From Alphaproteobacteria bacterium (GTDB taxonomy: Bacteria > Pseudomonadota > Alphaproteobacteria > CAAHEQ01 > UBA3637), in assembly GCA_900772625.1 (NCBI GenBank), contig CAAHEQ010000102.1, positions 1 to 14,123 of the forward strand: a stretch of DNA of 14,123 nt, given 5' to 3'. A program made the translations under genes and the position numbers. Positions 7,192 to 13,988 of the stretch are shown here, piece after piece. The notes under the pieces are model-generated. The model searched no databases. It was given only the letters and a program-made list of their open reading frames with translations, and had not been told where the DNA came from. The stretch's first letter is position 1. Every line of letters begins with the position of its first letter.

Positions 7192-7998
7192 ATGAAAAAA
7201 ACAACCTTGCTTCTTTTAAGTACGTGCTTGCTTTATGGTTGCTATTCTGCGCCAGAAATGAACGAAGTGCGTTATAGTCACCGAATGACGCAAAATCCTT
7301 TGGGCTGCGACTCGGTTGGTTCGTATCAAAACGAAGGCTTGCGCAACTGCATTGAATCCAGAATGGCTTACGAGGACGCAAACAAAAAGACCGTGACAAT
7401 TATCCCAACGGATAACGGAACGTTGGTTGTGCCTAAGACTGGCGATGATGAGGATATGAAAGATCCGTCTCGTGTTTACGAGGTTGTCGAGCCAAAATCC
7501 AATACACAAATTGTGATTAAAGATGAATCGTTGACAGAGGGTAATGCTGTGGCTCAAGCGTCTGAAGCACAAGTCGTTGTCGATGAAAGCGTTTCGGTTG
7601 ATAATGCCTCTGCACAAGTGAGCGAGGATGTTCAAGGTCAAGAAGCTGACACTGCCGATGAGCCAGCTGTCACGCAAGAAGTTGTTGAAGTAGATAATGC
7701 CACGAGCACGGATATGGTAGAAGATCAAGGTGCTGAGTATGAAACGCTGAGCGCGATTGATGATACTGAAACCACAACGCAAGAAGATGAAGGCGATACG
7801 CATGAAGAAACGACAACAACAACGACAACAACATCGCCAGCAGTTGAGGGCGTTACGTTGGTTGTTGGACCGTTGAAAGAAGACTTAACGATTTCGGTAA
7901 AGACAAAACAAAATGCGGCAAAAACGACAACAAAAACGCGCACAGTGAAAAAAGTCAAAAAAATTGAAAAAGAAGTCTTGCCTTTGGAAGAAAAATAG
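7192..7998 (+). CDS. Unrecognised lipoprotein (268 aa) between tolB and pal
   Basis: I do not recognise a family. The start chosen is the ATG at 7192, 7 nt after GAGG (7181-7184). In-frame upstream starts (ATT at 7156, ATG at 7174) would put an odd charged extension before the signal peptide. The N-terminus MKKTTLLLLSTCLLYGC is a lipoprotein signal with lipid Cys17. The next ~85 residues look folded and contain Cys39 and Cys53 in LGCDSVGSYQNEGLRNC, which could form a disulfide. Residues about 105-205 are low-complexity, rich in Asp/Glu/Val/Ala/Gln. Eight Thr (207-214) follow, then a short strand-like segment (VEGVTLVVGPLKEDLTISV), and a Lys/Thr-rich basic tail (KTTTKTRTVKKVKKIEKE). This suggests a membrane-anchored periplasmic protein with a long flexible tether and a basic end that might touch peptidoglycan or other anionic polymers; that is inference. 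It lies within the tol-pal block. Confidence 0.85.
   Translation: MKKTTLLLLSTCLLYGCYSAPEMNEVRYSHRMTQNPLGCDSVGSYQNEGLRNCIESRMAYEDANKKTVTIIPTDNGTLVVPKTGDDEDMKDPSRVYEVVEPKSNTQIVIKDESLTEGNAVAQASEAQVVVDESVSVDNASAQVSEDVQGQEADTADEPAVTQEVVEVDNATSTDMVEDQGAEYETLSAIDDTETTTQEDEGDTHEETTTTTTTTSPAVEGVTLVVGPLKEDLTISVKTKQNAAKTTTKTRTVKKVKKIEKEVLPLEEK
7810..7833 (+). repeat. Perfect 12-bp tandem duplication coding for eight threonines
   Basis: Two adjacent copies of ACGACAACAACA inside the 268-aa lipoprotein gene encode Thr207-Thr214. Both the 12-bp unit and its internal ACA triplets are multiples of three, so slippage would change the length of the Thr run without breaking the frame. Confidence 0.9.
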
Positions 7999-8044
7999 GT
8001 TAATAATAAATTTGTGTTAATTTTTAATTGAAGGAGATACTATT

Positions 8045-8176
8045 ATGAAAAAATTATTAGTTGTTGCTTTGTTGATTAGCGTTGTTGCTTTGGGTGCTTG
8101 CTCTTCTGCAAATACAGATAATTCTGCAAAGACTCGTTCTTCCGCAGTCGAAACATTGCCTGCTGAAGACAAATAA
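8045..8176 (+). CDS. Small lipoprotein (43 aa) next to pal
   Basis: This is a short gene with clear translation signals: AAGGAG at about 8032-8037, 7-8 nt before the ATG, and a TAA stop at 8174. The 43-aa product begins MKKLLVVALLISVVALGACS, a textbook lipoprotein signal with lipobox LGAC and lipid Cys19. The mature part is only 25 residues (CSSANTDNSAKTRSS, then AVETLPAEDK), hydrophilic and probably unstructured. It resembles entericidin-type small lipoproteins in size only; I see no family motif beyond the lipobox. The signal peptide closely resembles that of the neighbouring Pal (MKK-L-L-x-ALI/L...LGACS), so it may come from a partial duplication of the pal 5' end or be selected for the same sorting. 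It lies 46 bp after the 268-aa lipoprotein gene and 30 bp before pal, very likely co-transcribed. Confidence 0.82.
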   Translation: MKKLLVVALLISVVALGACSSANTDNSAKTRSSAVETLPAEDK

Positions 8177-8206
8177 TTAAGCAAAAAAAAGGAAGGGTCT
8201 GAAACG

Positions 8207-8710
8207 ATGAAAAAAACGTTATTGTTCGCATTGATTGCGTGTGCTTTCTTGGGCGCTTGTTCTACATCGGATAAAGCTGGAGATGTGGCATCGTCTTCGG
8301 ATTCTGACAAAATGATGACATGGGGTGACGCTGATATTACGAATTTGGAAGATACTCAATTATCCCACCGTTTCAAAAAAGCGGTCAGCCCAATTGTTTA
8401 TTTTAATTTAAATGAATCGTCTTTGTCGCCTGCGGCGTTGGATATTTTGAACGAGCAAGTTGTTTGGCTTCAAAATAACCCTGCGGCGTTGGTGGTCATC
8501 GAAGGTCATTGTGATGAGCGCGGCACACGTGAGTACAACCTCGCGCTGGGTGAAAGACGGGCCTCGGCGGTGAAGGATTTCTTCAAAGCCAATGGCATTG
8601 TTGACGAGCGTATTCGCACAATCTCTTACGGCAAAGAACGTCCTGACGTTTTCGGTTCTACCGAAGCTGCTTGGTCGAAAAATCGCCGTGCTGTGACGAT
8701 TGTAAATTAA
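8207..8710 (+). CDS. pal: Peptidoglycan-associated lipoprotein Pal
   Basis: Pal anchors the outer membrane to peptidoglycan and is the target of the TolA-TolB cycle. The 167-aa product has a lipoprotein signal MKKTLLFALIACAFLGAC with lipid Cys18, a Ser/Asp-rich linker (about 19-55), and an OmpA-like C-terminal domain. Diagnostic residues are present: IEGHCDERGTREYNLALGER (99-118) gives Asp103 and, within the N-x2-L-x3-R-A pattern, Arg118, which hold diaminopimelate. ISYGKERP and AAWSKNRRAV complete the fold. One oddity is the first strand, VYFNLNESSL (64-73), which has Asn where Pal proteins usually have Asp (FDFD/FDLD). The ribosome binding site GGAAGGG lies about 9 nt before the ATG. A strong terminator follows. 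Confidence 0.97.
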   Translation: MKKTLLFALIACAFLGACSTSDKAGDVASSSDSDKMMTWGDADITNLEDTQLSHRFKKAVSPIVYFNLNESSLSPAALDILNEQVVWLQNNPAALVVIEGHCDERGTREYNLALGERRASAVKDFFKANGIVDERIRTISYGKERPDVFGSTEAAWSKNRRAVTIVN

Positions 8711-8728
8711 AATTAAAAAAAGCTTTTC

Positions 8729-8771
8729 AAAAAAGTACTTTGCTCGTATGATAGAGTAAAGTACTTTTTTT
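8729..8771 (+). terminator. Rho-independent terminator after pal
   Basis: The stem pairs 8729-8745 with 8754-8770: 17 pairs including one G-T, around an 8-base loop (GTATGATA). The outer 13 pairs are perfect (AAAAAAGTACTTT with AAAGTACTTTTTT). Seven T's (8765-8771) form the 3' edge and an A-run the 5' edge, so it could act on both strands. It starts 18 bp after the pal stop. It is expected to end the ruvAB-tol-lipoprotein-pal transcript before cpoB. Confidence 0.88.
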
Positions 8772-8905
8772 GTATCGTGTGGGTGATGTTTGGGCGTGGA
8801 TAAAACGCGCTTGCAAAAGTTTTCAAAAAAACGCATATGAAAAAGTTTCGAGCGCTTTTAAAGCAACACTTAAAAGAAGATGACAGTTTGTAAAGGCAGG
8901 TAAAA

Positions 8906-9871
8906 ATGAAAATTAAATCAATTTTGTCGATGGCGCCGATAGCGCTGTGTATGTGGATTGCGTTTGCGCCAACGGGCGCATGGGCTCAACTTCAATCCGA
9001 TGCGCGGGCAATGTATGACCGAATGGATCGGCTGGAACGCGACATTACGTTGTTGCAACGAAAAGTCTATAAATCCGACAGTGCAGATTACACGGCGCAA
9101 CCAGCAGATGCGCGCGCGGACGCAGATCACAGCGCCGAAACATCGCCAGCGCCTGCCGAGGGCAACCTGTCGCACCTTTATGTGAAAATCGCGGATTTGG
9201 AAAAATTAGTTGCGACTTTGACGGCTGAGCTGGAAGAGCTTAAATATACGCAGCAACAGTTGCAAGAGCGCCAAAACAAAATGAATGCCGATATCGATTT
9301 CAGATTTTCCGAACTGACTGCGCAACAAGAAAAGGCGCTTGCAAAGCCTAAAGACGAGCCCGTTCAAAAGCCTGCGGATAAAAGAAGTGATGTCAAAAAG
9401 CAAACAGCGTCTTCAAAAGCCGTTCAAGAAATGTCCAAAGACAATGCAAACGCTGCGTCTAAGAGCGCGGCGGCTGCGTCTCAAAGCGCGACTGAGGCAT
9501 ATGATGAGGCCTATAATTTGCTCAAAGAGGCTAAGTATCAAGAAGCCGAACAAGCGCTGCAAGCTTTCTTAAATCAATATCCAAACGATAAATTGGCGGG
9601 CAATGCTCAATATTGGCTGGGCGAAACATACTATGTGCGTGCGAATTATGAGCAAGCTGCAATTGCTTTTGCAAAGGGCTATAAGAACTATAAGACCAGC
9701 TCGAAAGCGCCCGATAATTTGTTAAAGCTGGGGCTTGCAATGGAGCAATTGGACAAGAAAAAAGAAGCCTGTACGGCATTTAAAAACTTGAGCGTGACAT
9801 TCGAAAATGCCCCTCAAACGATTTTAAATCGTGCCGAAAAAGAAATGGCTAAGTTGGGTTGCAGCAAGTGA
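8906..9871 (+). CDS. cpoB: Tol-Pal associated periplasmic TPR protein CpoB (YbgF)
   Basis: CpoB is a periplasmic protein that binds TolA and coordinates outer-membrane constriction with peptidoglycan synthesis. The 321-aa product has a signal peptide ending APTGAWA (cleavage after A27), then an N-terminal trimerising coiled coil (MYDRMDRLERDITLLQRKV, about 36-54). A second predicted coil occupies about 88-130, and a Lys/Ala/Ser-rich linker follows. The C-terminal TPR domain (about 192-321) is typical of YbgF: AYDEAYNLLKEAKYQEAEQA, LNQYPNDKLAGNAQYWLGET, YYVRANYEQAAIAF, APDNLLKLGLAMEQLDKKKE. It is longer than E. coli CpoB (263 aa) because of the extra coil and linker. GGCAGG lies 6 nt before the ATG. 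The pal terminator lies upstream, so it needs read-through or its own promoter; I found no convincing promoter in 8772-8905. The stop overlaps tilS. Confidence 0.94.
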   Translation: MKIKSILSMAPIALCMWIAFAPTGAWAQLQSDARAMYDRMDRLERDITLLQRKVYKSDSADYTAQPADARADADHSAETSPAPAEGNLSHLYVKIADLEKLVATLTAELEELKYTQQQLQERQNKMNADIDFRFSELTAQQEKALAKPKDEPVQKPADKRSDVKKQTASSKAVQEMSKDNANAASKSAAAASQSATEAYDEAYNLLKEAKYQEAEQALQAFLNQYPNDKLAGNAQYWLGETYYVRANYEQAAIAFAKGYKNYKTSSKAPDNLLKLGLAMEQLDKKKEACTAFKNLSVTFENAPQTILNRAEKEMAKLGCSK

Positions 9872-11079
9872 TTAAAGACACCGATTTTGCCAAAGTAATG
9901 GAAGCGCTTTTGTCGGGCGCTTGCCCCCAAAAAATGGCTGTAGCTGTATCGGGCGGGGCGGACAGCTTGTGCTTAACGTTGCTTGCTGATATTTGGGCGC
10001 GTCAAAATGGCGTTGCTTTGACAGCCTTGACTGTCGATCACGGCTTGCGTGCTGAGTCCGCTGCCGAAGCTGCCACCGTTCATCAATGGTTGCAAGAAAA
10101 GGGCGTTTGCCACGAAACGCTGACTTGGGAAGGGGACAAGCCCCAAACACGTATTGAAGAGCGCGCCAGACAAGCACGCTATCATTTGCTTTGCGCGTGG
10201 TGCAAGGCGTACGGTGTAAATCAGCTGCTTGTGGCGCATCATCAGGGCGATCAAAGTGAAACATTTTTGCTGCGCTTGGCGCGCTCCAGCGGAGTGGAGG
10301 GGCTTTCGGCCATTCGACCCGTTGCGATGCGCGAGGGCATTTGCGTGCTGCGACCATTGCTTGATTTTTCGCGTGCCGAGATACAACAAACCCTGCAGGC
10401 GCGATTTGGACAATCGTGGATCGAAGATCCGTCCAACCAATCACCGCAATACGAGCGTGTTAGATTGCGTCAATTTCAACCTCAGCTGGATAAAATCGGT
10501 TTGACAGAAGCGGCCATCGCTTTGTCGGCAAAGCGCCTGAATCGAGCCAGTTTTGCGTTGAACCAATGGACAGAAACGTTCATTAAGGAGAATGTTGAGC
10601 GCTCGCCATCGGGTTATGCTTACACGCTGTGGCAGCCGTTTAATGCTCTGCCCGATGAGATAAAATTGCGTGCTTTAGCCTCTTTGTTTGAGTGGGTCGG
10701 TGGGGATAAAAAGCTGCCACGACTCAGCCAGCTTGAGGACTTGCTTGCAAGTTTTCCCTGCCGAGCTACATTAAACGAAGCGCAAGTTGTGTGCGTGAAA
10801 AGGGGCTTTTACATTTGCCCCGAGTATGCCAAAATGCCGCCTGCGATGATGCTTGAGCCAAACAAGCCTTTTCGCTGGGGGCGATTTTATGGCGTTTGCA
10901 ATCAAGCTTGTCAAATCAAATCAGCAGGTGACAGCCTTAAAATAAAATCTTTGCCTGCGTTAGTCAGGCGGACAATTCCAGCCTTTTTTGATAAAAAAGG
11001 ACTTGCTTTTGCGCCAACTATTGATTATAAACGAGATAAGACAGATATTATTGGAACGATTCAATTAAAGGATAAATAG
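9868..11079 (+). CDS. tilS: tRNA(Ile)-lysidine synthetase TilS
   Basis: TilS modifies C34 of the CAU-anticodon tRNA-Ile to lysidine using ATP and lysine, so that AUA is read as isoleucine. The product (about 403 aa) has the PP-loop ATP-binding motif AVSGGADSLCL near residues 26-36, then TVDHGLRAES, IEERARQARYHLL, the signature AHHQGDQSETFLLRLARSSG, LRPLLDFSRAEI and WIEDPSNQSPQYERVRLR, all standard in N-type TilS. The C-terminal domain (ALVRRTIPAFFDKKGLAFAP) also fits. The usual AHHxDDQ reads HHQGDQ here. The start is ambiguous: GTG at 9868 forms a GTGA overlap with the cpoB stop and is preferred; a TTG at 9859 is possible. No clear Shine-Dalgarno is visible, consistent with coupled translation. 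ftsH begins at the base after the TAG. Confidence 0.95.
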   Translation: MIKDTDFAKVMEALLSGACPQKMAVAVSGGADSLCLTLLADIWARQNGVALTALTVDHGLRAESAAEAATVHQWLQEKGVCHETLTWEGDKPQTRIEERARQARYHLLCAWCKAYGVNQLLVAHHQGDQSETFLLRLARSSGVEGLSAIRPVAMREGICVLRPLLDFSRAEIQQTLQARFGQSWIEDPSNQSPQYERVRLRQFQPQLDKIGLTEAAIALSAKRLNRASFALNQWTETFIKENVERSPSGYAYTLWQPFNALPDEIKLRALASLFEWVGGDKKLPRLSQLEDLLASFPCRATLNEAQVVCVKRGFYICPEYAKMPPAMMLEPNKPFRWGRFYGVCNQACQIKSAGDSLKIKSLPALVRRTIPAFFDKKGLAFAPTIDYKRDKTDIIGTIQLKDK

Positions 11080-13083
11080 ATGAAACAAAACTTAATGCCT
11101 CAACAAAACAAACCGAAGAAAACCTCATCGTGGTGGTGGGTTGCAATTTTTGCGCTTGGGTTTGCTTTGTCTATGTATATGCCGTCCGATAATCGCGCGC
11201 AAAAACAAATGGCTTTTTCCGACTTGAACAAAAGCATCGAAGCGGGCGAAGTGATGGAAGTCACAATGAAGGGCGATGCGATTACAGGCAAAATGAAAGA
11301 CGGTCAAGAGTTCAAAAGTTTTGCCCCAAATGATTCGGGAATCGTTTCGACTTTAAAGGAAAACAACGTCAAAATTACCGCCGAAGAGCCAGACGCTGCT
11401 GGCTCGTCTTTTGGCGAGATTATTCTGTCGTGGTTGCCGATGATTGTTTTGCTGGGGCTGTGGATGTTCTTTATGAAACAAATGGCCTCGTCTAACGGTA
11501 AGGCAATGAGCTTTGGCAAGTCGCGTGCTAAACTTTTGGGCGGCAAAAACAAGGTGACATTCAAAGATGTTGCAGGCATTGAAGAGGCTAAGCAAGAGTT
11601 GGAGGAGGTTGTCGACTTCTTAAAAGAGCCAAACAAGTTTCAACGCTTAGGCGGTAAGATTCCAAAAGGCGTTTTGTTGGTTGGCCCTCCAGGGACGGGC
11701 AAAACATTGCTGGCCAAAGCGATTGCAGGTGAAGCAAATGTACCATTTTTTACAATATCTGGCTCTGATTTTGTAGAAATGTTTGTGGGTGTGGGTGCGT
11801 CCCGCGTGCGCGATATGTTCGATCAAGCCAAGAAAAATGCGCCGTGTATTTTGTTTGTCGATGAAATTGATGCAGTGGGTCGTCAACGTGGCGCAGGTTT
11901 AGGAGGCGGCAATGACGAACGCGAGCAAACTTTAAACCAATTGTTGGTCGAAATGGACGGTTTCGAGACAAACTCGGGCGTCATCTTGATTGCTGCGACA
12001 AACCGACCAGATGTGTTGGATCCAGCGCTCTTGCGCCCTGGTCGATTTGACAGGCAAGTCGTTGTGGGTAATCCCGATGTCAATGGTCGAGAAGAGATTT
12101 TGGCCGTTCATGTGCGCAAAGTGCCTCTTGCACCCGATGTGGACATTCGAGTGATTGCGCGCGGCACGCCTGGGTTTTCTGGGGCAGATTTAGCAAACTT
12201 GGTTAATGAAGCGGCTTTGCTTGCGGCGCGGCGCAATAAGTTTAAAGTGACTATGCAGGATATGGAAGATGCTAAAGACAAAGTAATGATGGGCACCGAG
12301 CGCAAGTCGATGGTGATGGACGAAAAGGATAAAGAAATGACTGCGTATCATGAAGCAGGTCACGCGATTTGCTCACTTCATTTGCCAGAATCCGATCCGT
12401 TGCATAAAGTGACGATTATTCCGCGCGGGCGTGCTTTAGGCATTACAATGCAGTTGCCCGAAAAAGATAAGTACTCGCAAAGTTATACCTACCTGAACTC
12501 CAGACTTTCAATTTTGTTTGGCGGGCGCTTGGCCGAAGAGCTTGTGTACGGCAAGCAAAAAGTATCGACTGGCGCTTCTAACGACATAGCGGTTGCAACA
12601 TCTATTGCACGCCGAATGGTCACAGAATGGGGAATGAGTGATGTTTTGGGTCCCGTAGCTTATGAAGAACCTGAAAGCGAAGTTTTCCTTGGCCGTTCGG
12701 TTGCCAGACGAAAAAATATTTCCGATAAGACAGCAGAGCAGGTCGATAAGCAAATTCGCAAAATCATCGATGAAGCATATGAAAAAACGCGCCAGATTTT
12801 GACGAAAAATCGTTCTGAGCTGGACGCGTTGGCAAAGGCTTTGCAAGAATATGAAACGTTGACGGGCGAAGAAATCGCCGATGTTTTGCACGGCAAAAAG
12901 CCCGAACTTAAGACGCCAAAATCCGATGCCCTTGTGCGCTCGACAGTGCCGACTATTGAAGATGAAGTGCTAGATGCGCATGAAGATAAAGTAGTGTCTT
13001 TAGACAGCGTGAAAAAGGAAATTGCCGCGGAAATTAAAAAAAGTAAGCGCAAGTTCTTTTCTCGCAAGAAAAACTCGAAATAA
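11080..13083 (+). CDS. ftsH: ATP-dependent zinc metalloprotease FtsH
   Basis: FtsH is a hexameric inner-membrane AAA protease that degrades misassembled membrane proteins and regulatory targets. The 667-aa product has membrane segment 1 (about 17-35), a small periplasmic domain, and membrane segment 2 (IILSWLPMIVLLGLWMFFM, about 110-128). The AAA module carries Walker A GPPGTGKT at 202-209, Walker B LFVDEIDAVG (D261, E262), and the second region of homology ATNRPDVLDPALLRPGRFDR. The protease domain has the zinc site HEAGH at 424-428 and the third ligand Asp502 in GASNDIA. All catalytic residues are present. The C-terminal tail after about 600 is longer than in E. coli (644 aa total) and ends in a Lys/Arg-rich stretch. 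The ribosome binding site AAAGGA sits inside the tilS end; the ATG directly abuts the tilS stop, indicating an operon. Confidence 0.98.
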   Translation: MKQNLMPQQNKPKKTSSWWWVAIFALGFALSMYMPSDNRAQKQMAFSDLNKSIEAGEVMEVTMKGDAITGKMKDGQEFKSFAPNDSGIVSTLKENNVKITAEEPDAAGSSFGEIILSWLPMIVLLGLWMFFMKQMASSNGKAMSFGKSRAKLLGGKNKVTFKDVAGIEEAKQELEEVVDFLKEPNKFQRLGGKIPKGVLLVGPPGTGKTLLAKAIAGEANVPFFTISGSDFVEMFVGVGASRVRDMFDQAKKNAPCILFVDEIDAVGRQRGAGLGGGNDEREQTLNQLLVEMDGFETNSGVILIAATNRPDVLDPALLRPGRFDRQVVVGNPDVNGREEILAVHVRKVPLAPDVDIRVIARGTPGFSGADLANLVNEAALLAARRNKFKVTMQDMEDAKDKVMMGTERKSMVMDEKDKEMTAYHEAGHAICSLHLPESDPLHKVTIIPRGRALGITMQLPEKDKYSQSYTYLNSRLSILFGGRLAEELVYGKQKVSTGASNDIAVATSIARRMVTEWGMSDVLGPVAYEEPESEVFLGRSVARRKNISDKTAEQVDKQIRKIIDEAYEKTRQILTKNRSELDALAKALQEYETLTGEEIADVLHGKKPELKTPKSDALVRSTVPTIEDEVLDAHEDKVVSLDSVKKEIAAEIKKSKRKFFSRKKNSK

Positions 13084-13175
13084 CCTGCGCGAGAGGAATG
13101 TGGCGCTTTGTGAGTAAAATTTTTCGCAAAGGTTGCCTACTTTGGTGGCGCTGAAGTTTTTTAAAAGGAGGCTAG

Positions 13176-13697
13176 ATGCCAAAGATTTATATCATTGGTG
13201 CCAGCGGTGCAGGCAAGTCTTATTTTGCAAAAAGACTTTCACAAAAGCTCGGCATAACGCATCTTAATTTGGACGATGTGGCGTGGATGCCGAGCCCGCA
13301 TCAGAAAAACACGATGATCAAGCGTGACAGTGCTGAAAAAGCCGCCTATATCCGCGCCTTTTTGTCGAAGCATTCGGATTGGATTATTGAAGGCGCGCAA
13401 AGCAAAGATTGGCTTGCGCCTGCGCTGGATAAGGCAGATCAAGTGATTGTTTTGCAAGTGCCTGTTTTAATCAGAGATTGGCGGATTTTAAAGCGTTCTG
13501 TGCGTCGCAAGCTGGGGATTGAAAAAAGCAATCATAAAGAAAACTTTTTGGGCGTCTGTCGATTGATAAAGTTTAATCACCAATACGATAAGGACATTTT
13601 GCCTCAAATTTTACAAAATCTTGAACAGCACGGCAAGCGCATTCATCACGTTTGTGGCAAACGGCGCTTTTTATCTTTTGGTAAGTTTGGCTTATAG
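13176..13697 (+). CDS. P-loop kinase-like NTPase (FlaR / adenylate-kinase-like family)
   Basis: The 173-aa product opens MPKIYIIGASGAGKSYFAKR, with a Walker A GASGAGKS (K14, S15). Next come LNLDDVAWMP and DWIIEGAQSKDWLAPALDKADQVIVLQVPVLIRDWR. The order P-loop, LDxxxW, W-x-I-E-G, then ADxVIxLxxP resembles the small kinases annotated as 'topology modulation protein FlaR' or 'adenylate kinase and related kinases'. Their substrate is generally unknown and I do not assign one. A basic helix RILKRSVRRKLG may be a lid. A very strong ribosome binding site, AAAAGGAGG, lies 5 nt before the ATG. It starts 92 bp after ftsH with no terminator-like hairpin plus T-run between, so co-transcription is possible. 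Other alphaproteobacteria usually have glmM or folP here. Confidence 0.72.
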   Translation: MPKIYIIGASGAGKSYFAKRLSQKLGITHLNLDDVAWMPSPHQKNTMIKRDSAEKAAYIRAFLSKHSDWIIEGAQSKDWLAPALDKADQVIVLQVPVLIRDWRILKRSVRRKLGIEKSNHKENFLGVCRLIKFNHQYDKDILPQILQNLEQHGKRIHHVCGKRRFLSFGKFGL

Positions 13698-13754
13698 GCA
13701 AGGGAAAAAGTGCGCTACTATTTCAACTGCGATCAATTAAAAAGAAGTATGTAG

Positions 13755-13783
13755 TTGCCATTGTCGCGCTAACGCTTTATACT
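13755..13783 (+). promoter_or_regulatory. Candidate sigma70 promoter in the right-end non-coding region
   Basis: TTGCCA (13755-13760), exactly 17 bases, TATACT (13778-13783): each hexamer is one base from consensus and the spacing is ideal. Transcription would start near 13790, about 20 bases before the GC-rich hairpin. No protein-coding gene follows, so it would drive a non-coding RNA or a gene beyond the window. Confidence 0.5.
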
Positions 13784-13808
13784 TTCGAAGTTTTTGATTG
13801 GATTCCAT

Positions 13809-13852
13809 TAAAGCGCGGGGCGCCTTTTGTCGCGCCCTCGCCCCGCGCTTTA
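13809..13852. repeat. Perfect 14-bp GC-rich inverted repeat
   Basis: TAAAGCGCGGGGCG (13809-13822) pairs perfectly with CGCCCCGCGCTTTA (13839-13852) around a 16-base loop. A competing inner pairing exists: GGGCGC (13818-13823) with GCGCCC (13832-13837). There is no T-run on either side, so it is not an ordinary intrinsic terminator. It stands out in composition from the AT-rich surroundings. It could be part of a structured RNA, a REP-like palindromic repeat or a protein-binding palindrome. Confidence 0.85.
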
Positions 13853-13943
13853 GAAGGGAGATGTGACATTTTTACAAGCCGATTTTTTGCAATCTTTCTC
13901 GCGCCTGCATAATTAAATAAATAGATAAAGCGCAACAAATTCC

Positions 13944-13988
13944 ATAAGGCTGGCGCGTGGACGAGGGGAAATCTGCGCCAACCCTTAT
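13944..13988. repeat. Imperfect inverted repeat (6+6 bp) in the right-end region
   Basis: ATAAGG (13944-13949) pairs with CCTTAT (13983-13988), and TGGCGC (13951-13956) pairs with GCGCCA (13975-13980). They are separated by a small 1x2 internal loop and closed by an 18-base loop. No T-run follows on either strand. It may be a second stem of the same putative RNA. Confidence 0.6.

Noticed and set aside
7216..7803. Long minus-strand open frame (195 codons) opposite the 268-aa lipoprotein gene
   Set aside because: It has no ribosome binding site and a His/Ile/Arg-rich composition typical of antisense reading. The plus strand here has a clear start, lipobox and codon pattern.
8017..8310. Minus-strand open frame of 97 codons over the small lipoprotein gene
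   Set aside because: It spans two genes with strong signals on the plus strand and includes the reverse complements of two signal peptides; it has no supporting ribosome binding site.
8811..8841. Possible promoter TTGCAA ... TATGAA before cpoB
   Set aside because: The spacing is 19 bases with an imperfect -10; too weak to annotate.
8837..8893. 18-codon plus-strand ORF (MKKFRALLKQHLKEDDSL) before cpoB
   Set aside because: There is no Shine-Dalgarno (the upstream bases are A-rich without GG) and no family. It could be a leader peptide, but nothing supports translation.
9872..10444. Minus-strand open frame of 190 codons inside tilS
   Set aside because: The plus strand encodes the conserved PP-loop and HHQGDQSET motifs of TilS; the antisense frame has no recognisable motif.
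13100..13152. Direct repeat GTGGCGCT (twice) and a weak CTTTGTG/CGCAAAG hairpin between ftsH and the P-loop gene
   Set aside because: Only 8 bases long, and the stem is 7 bp with a wobble and no T-run. It cannot be called a terminator or attachment site.
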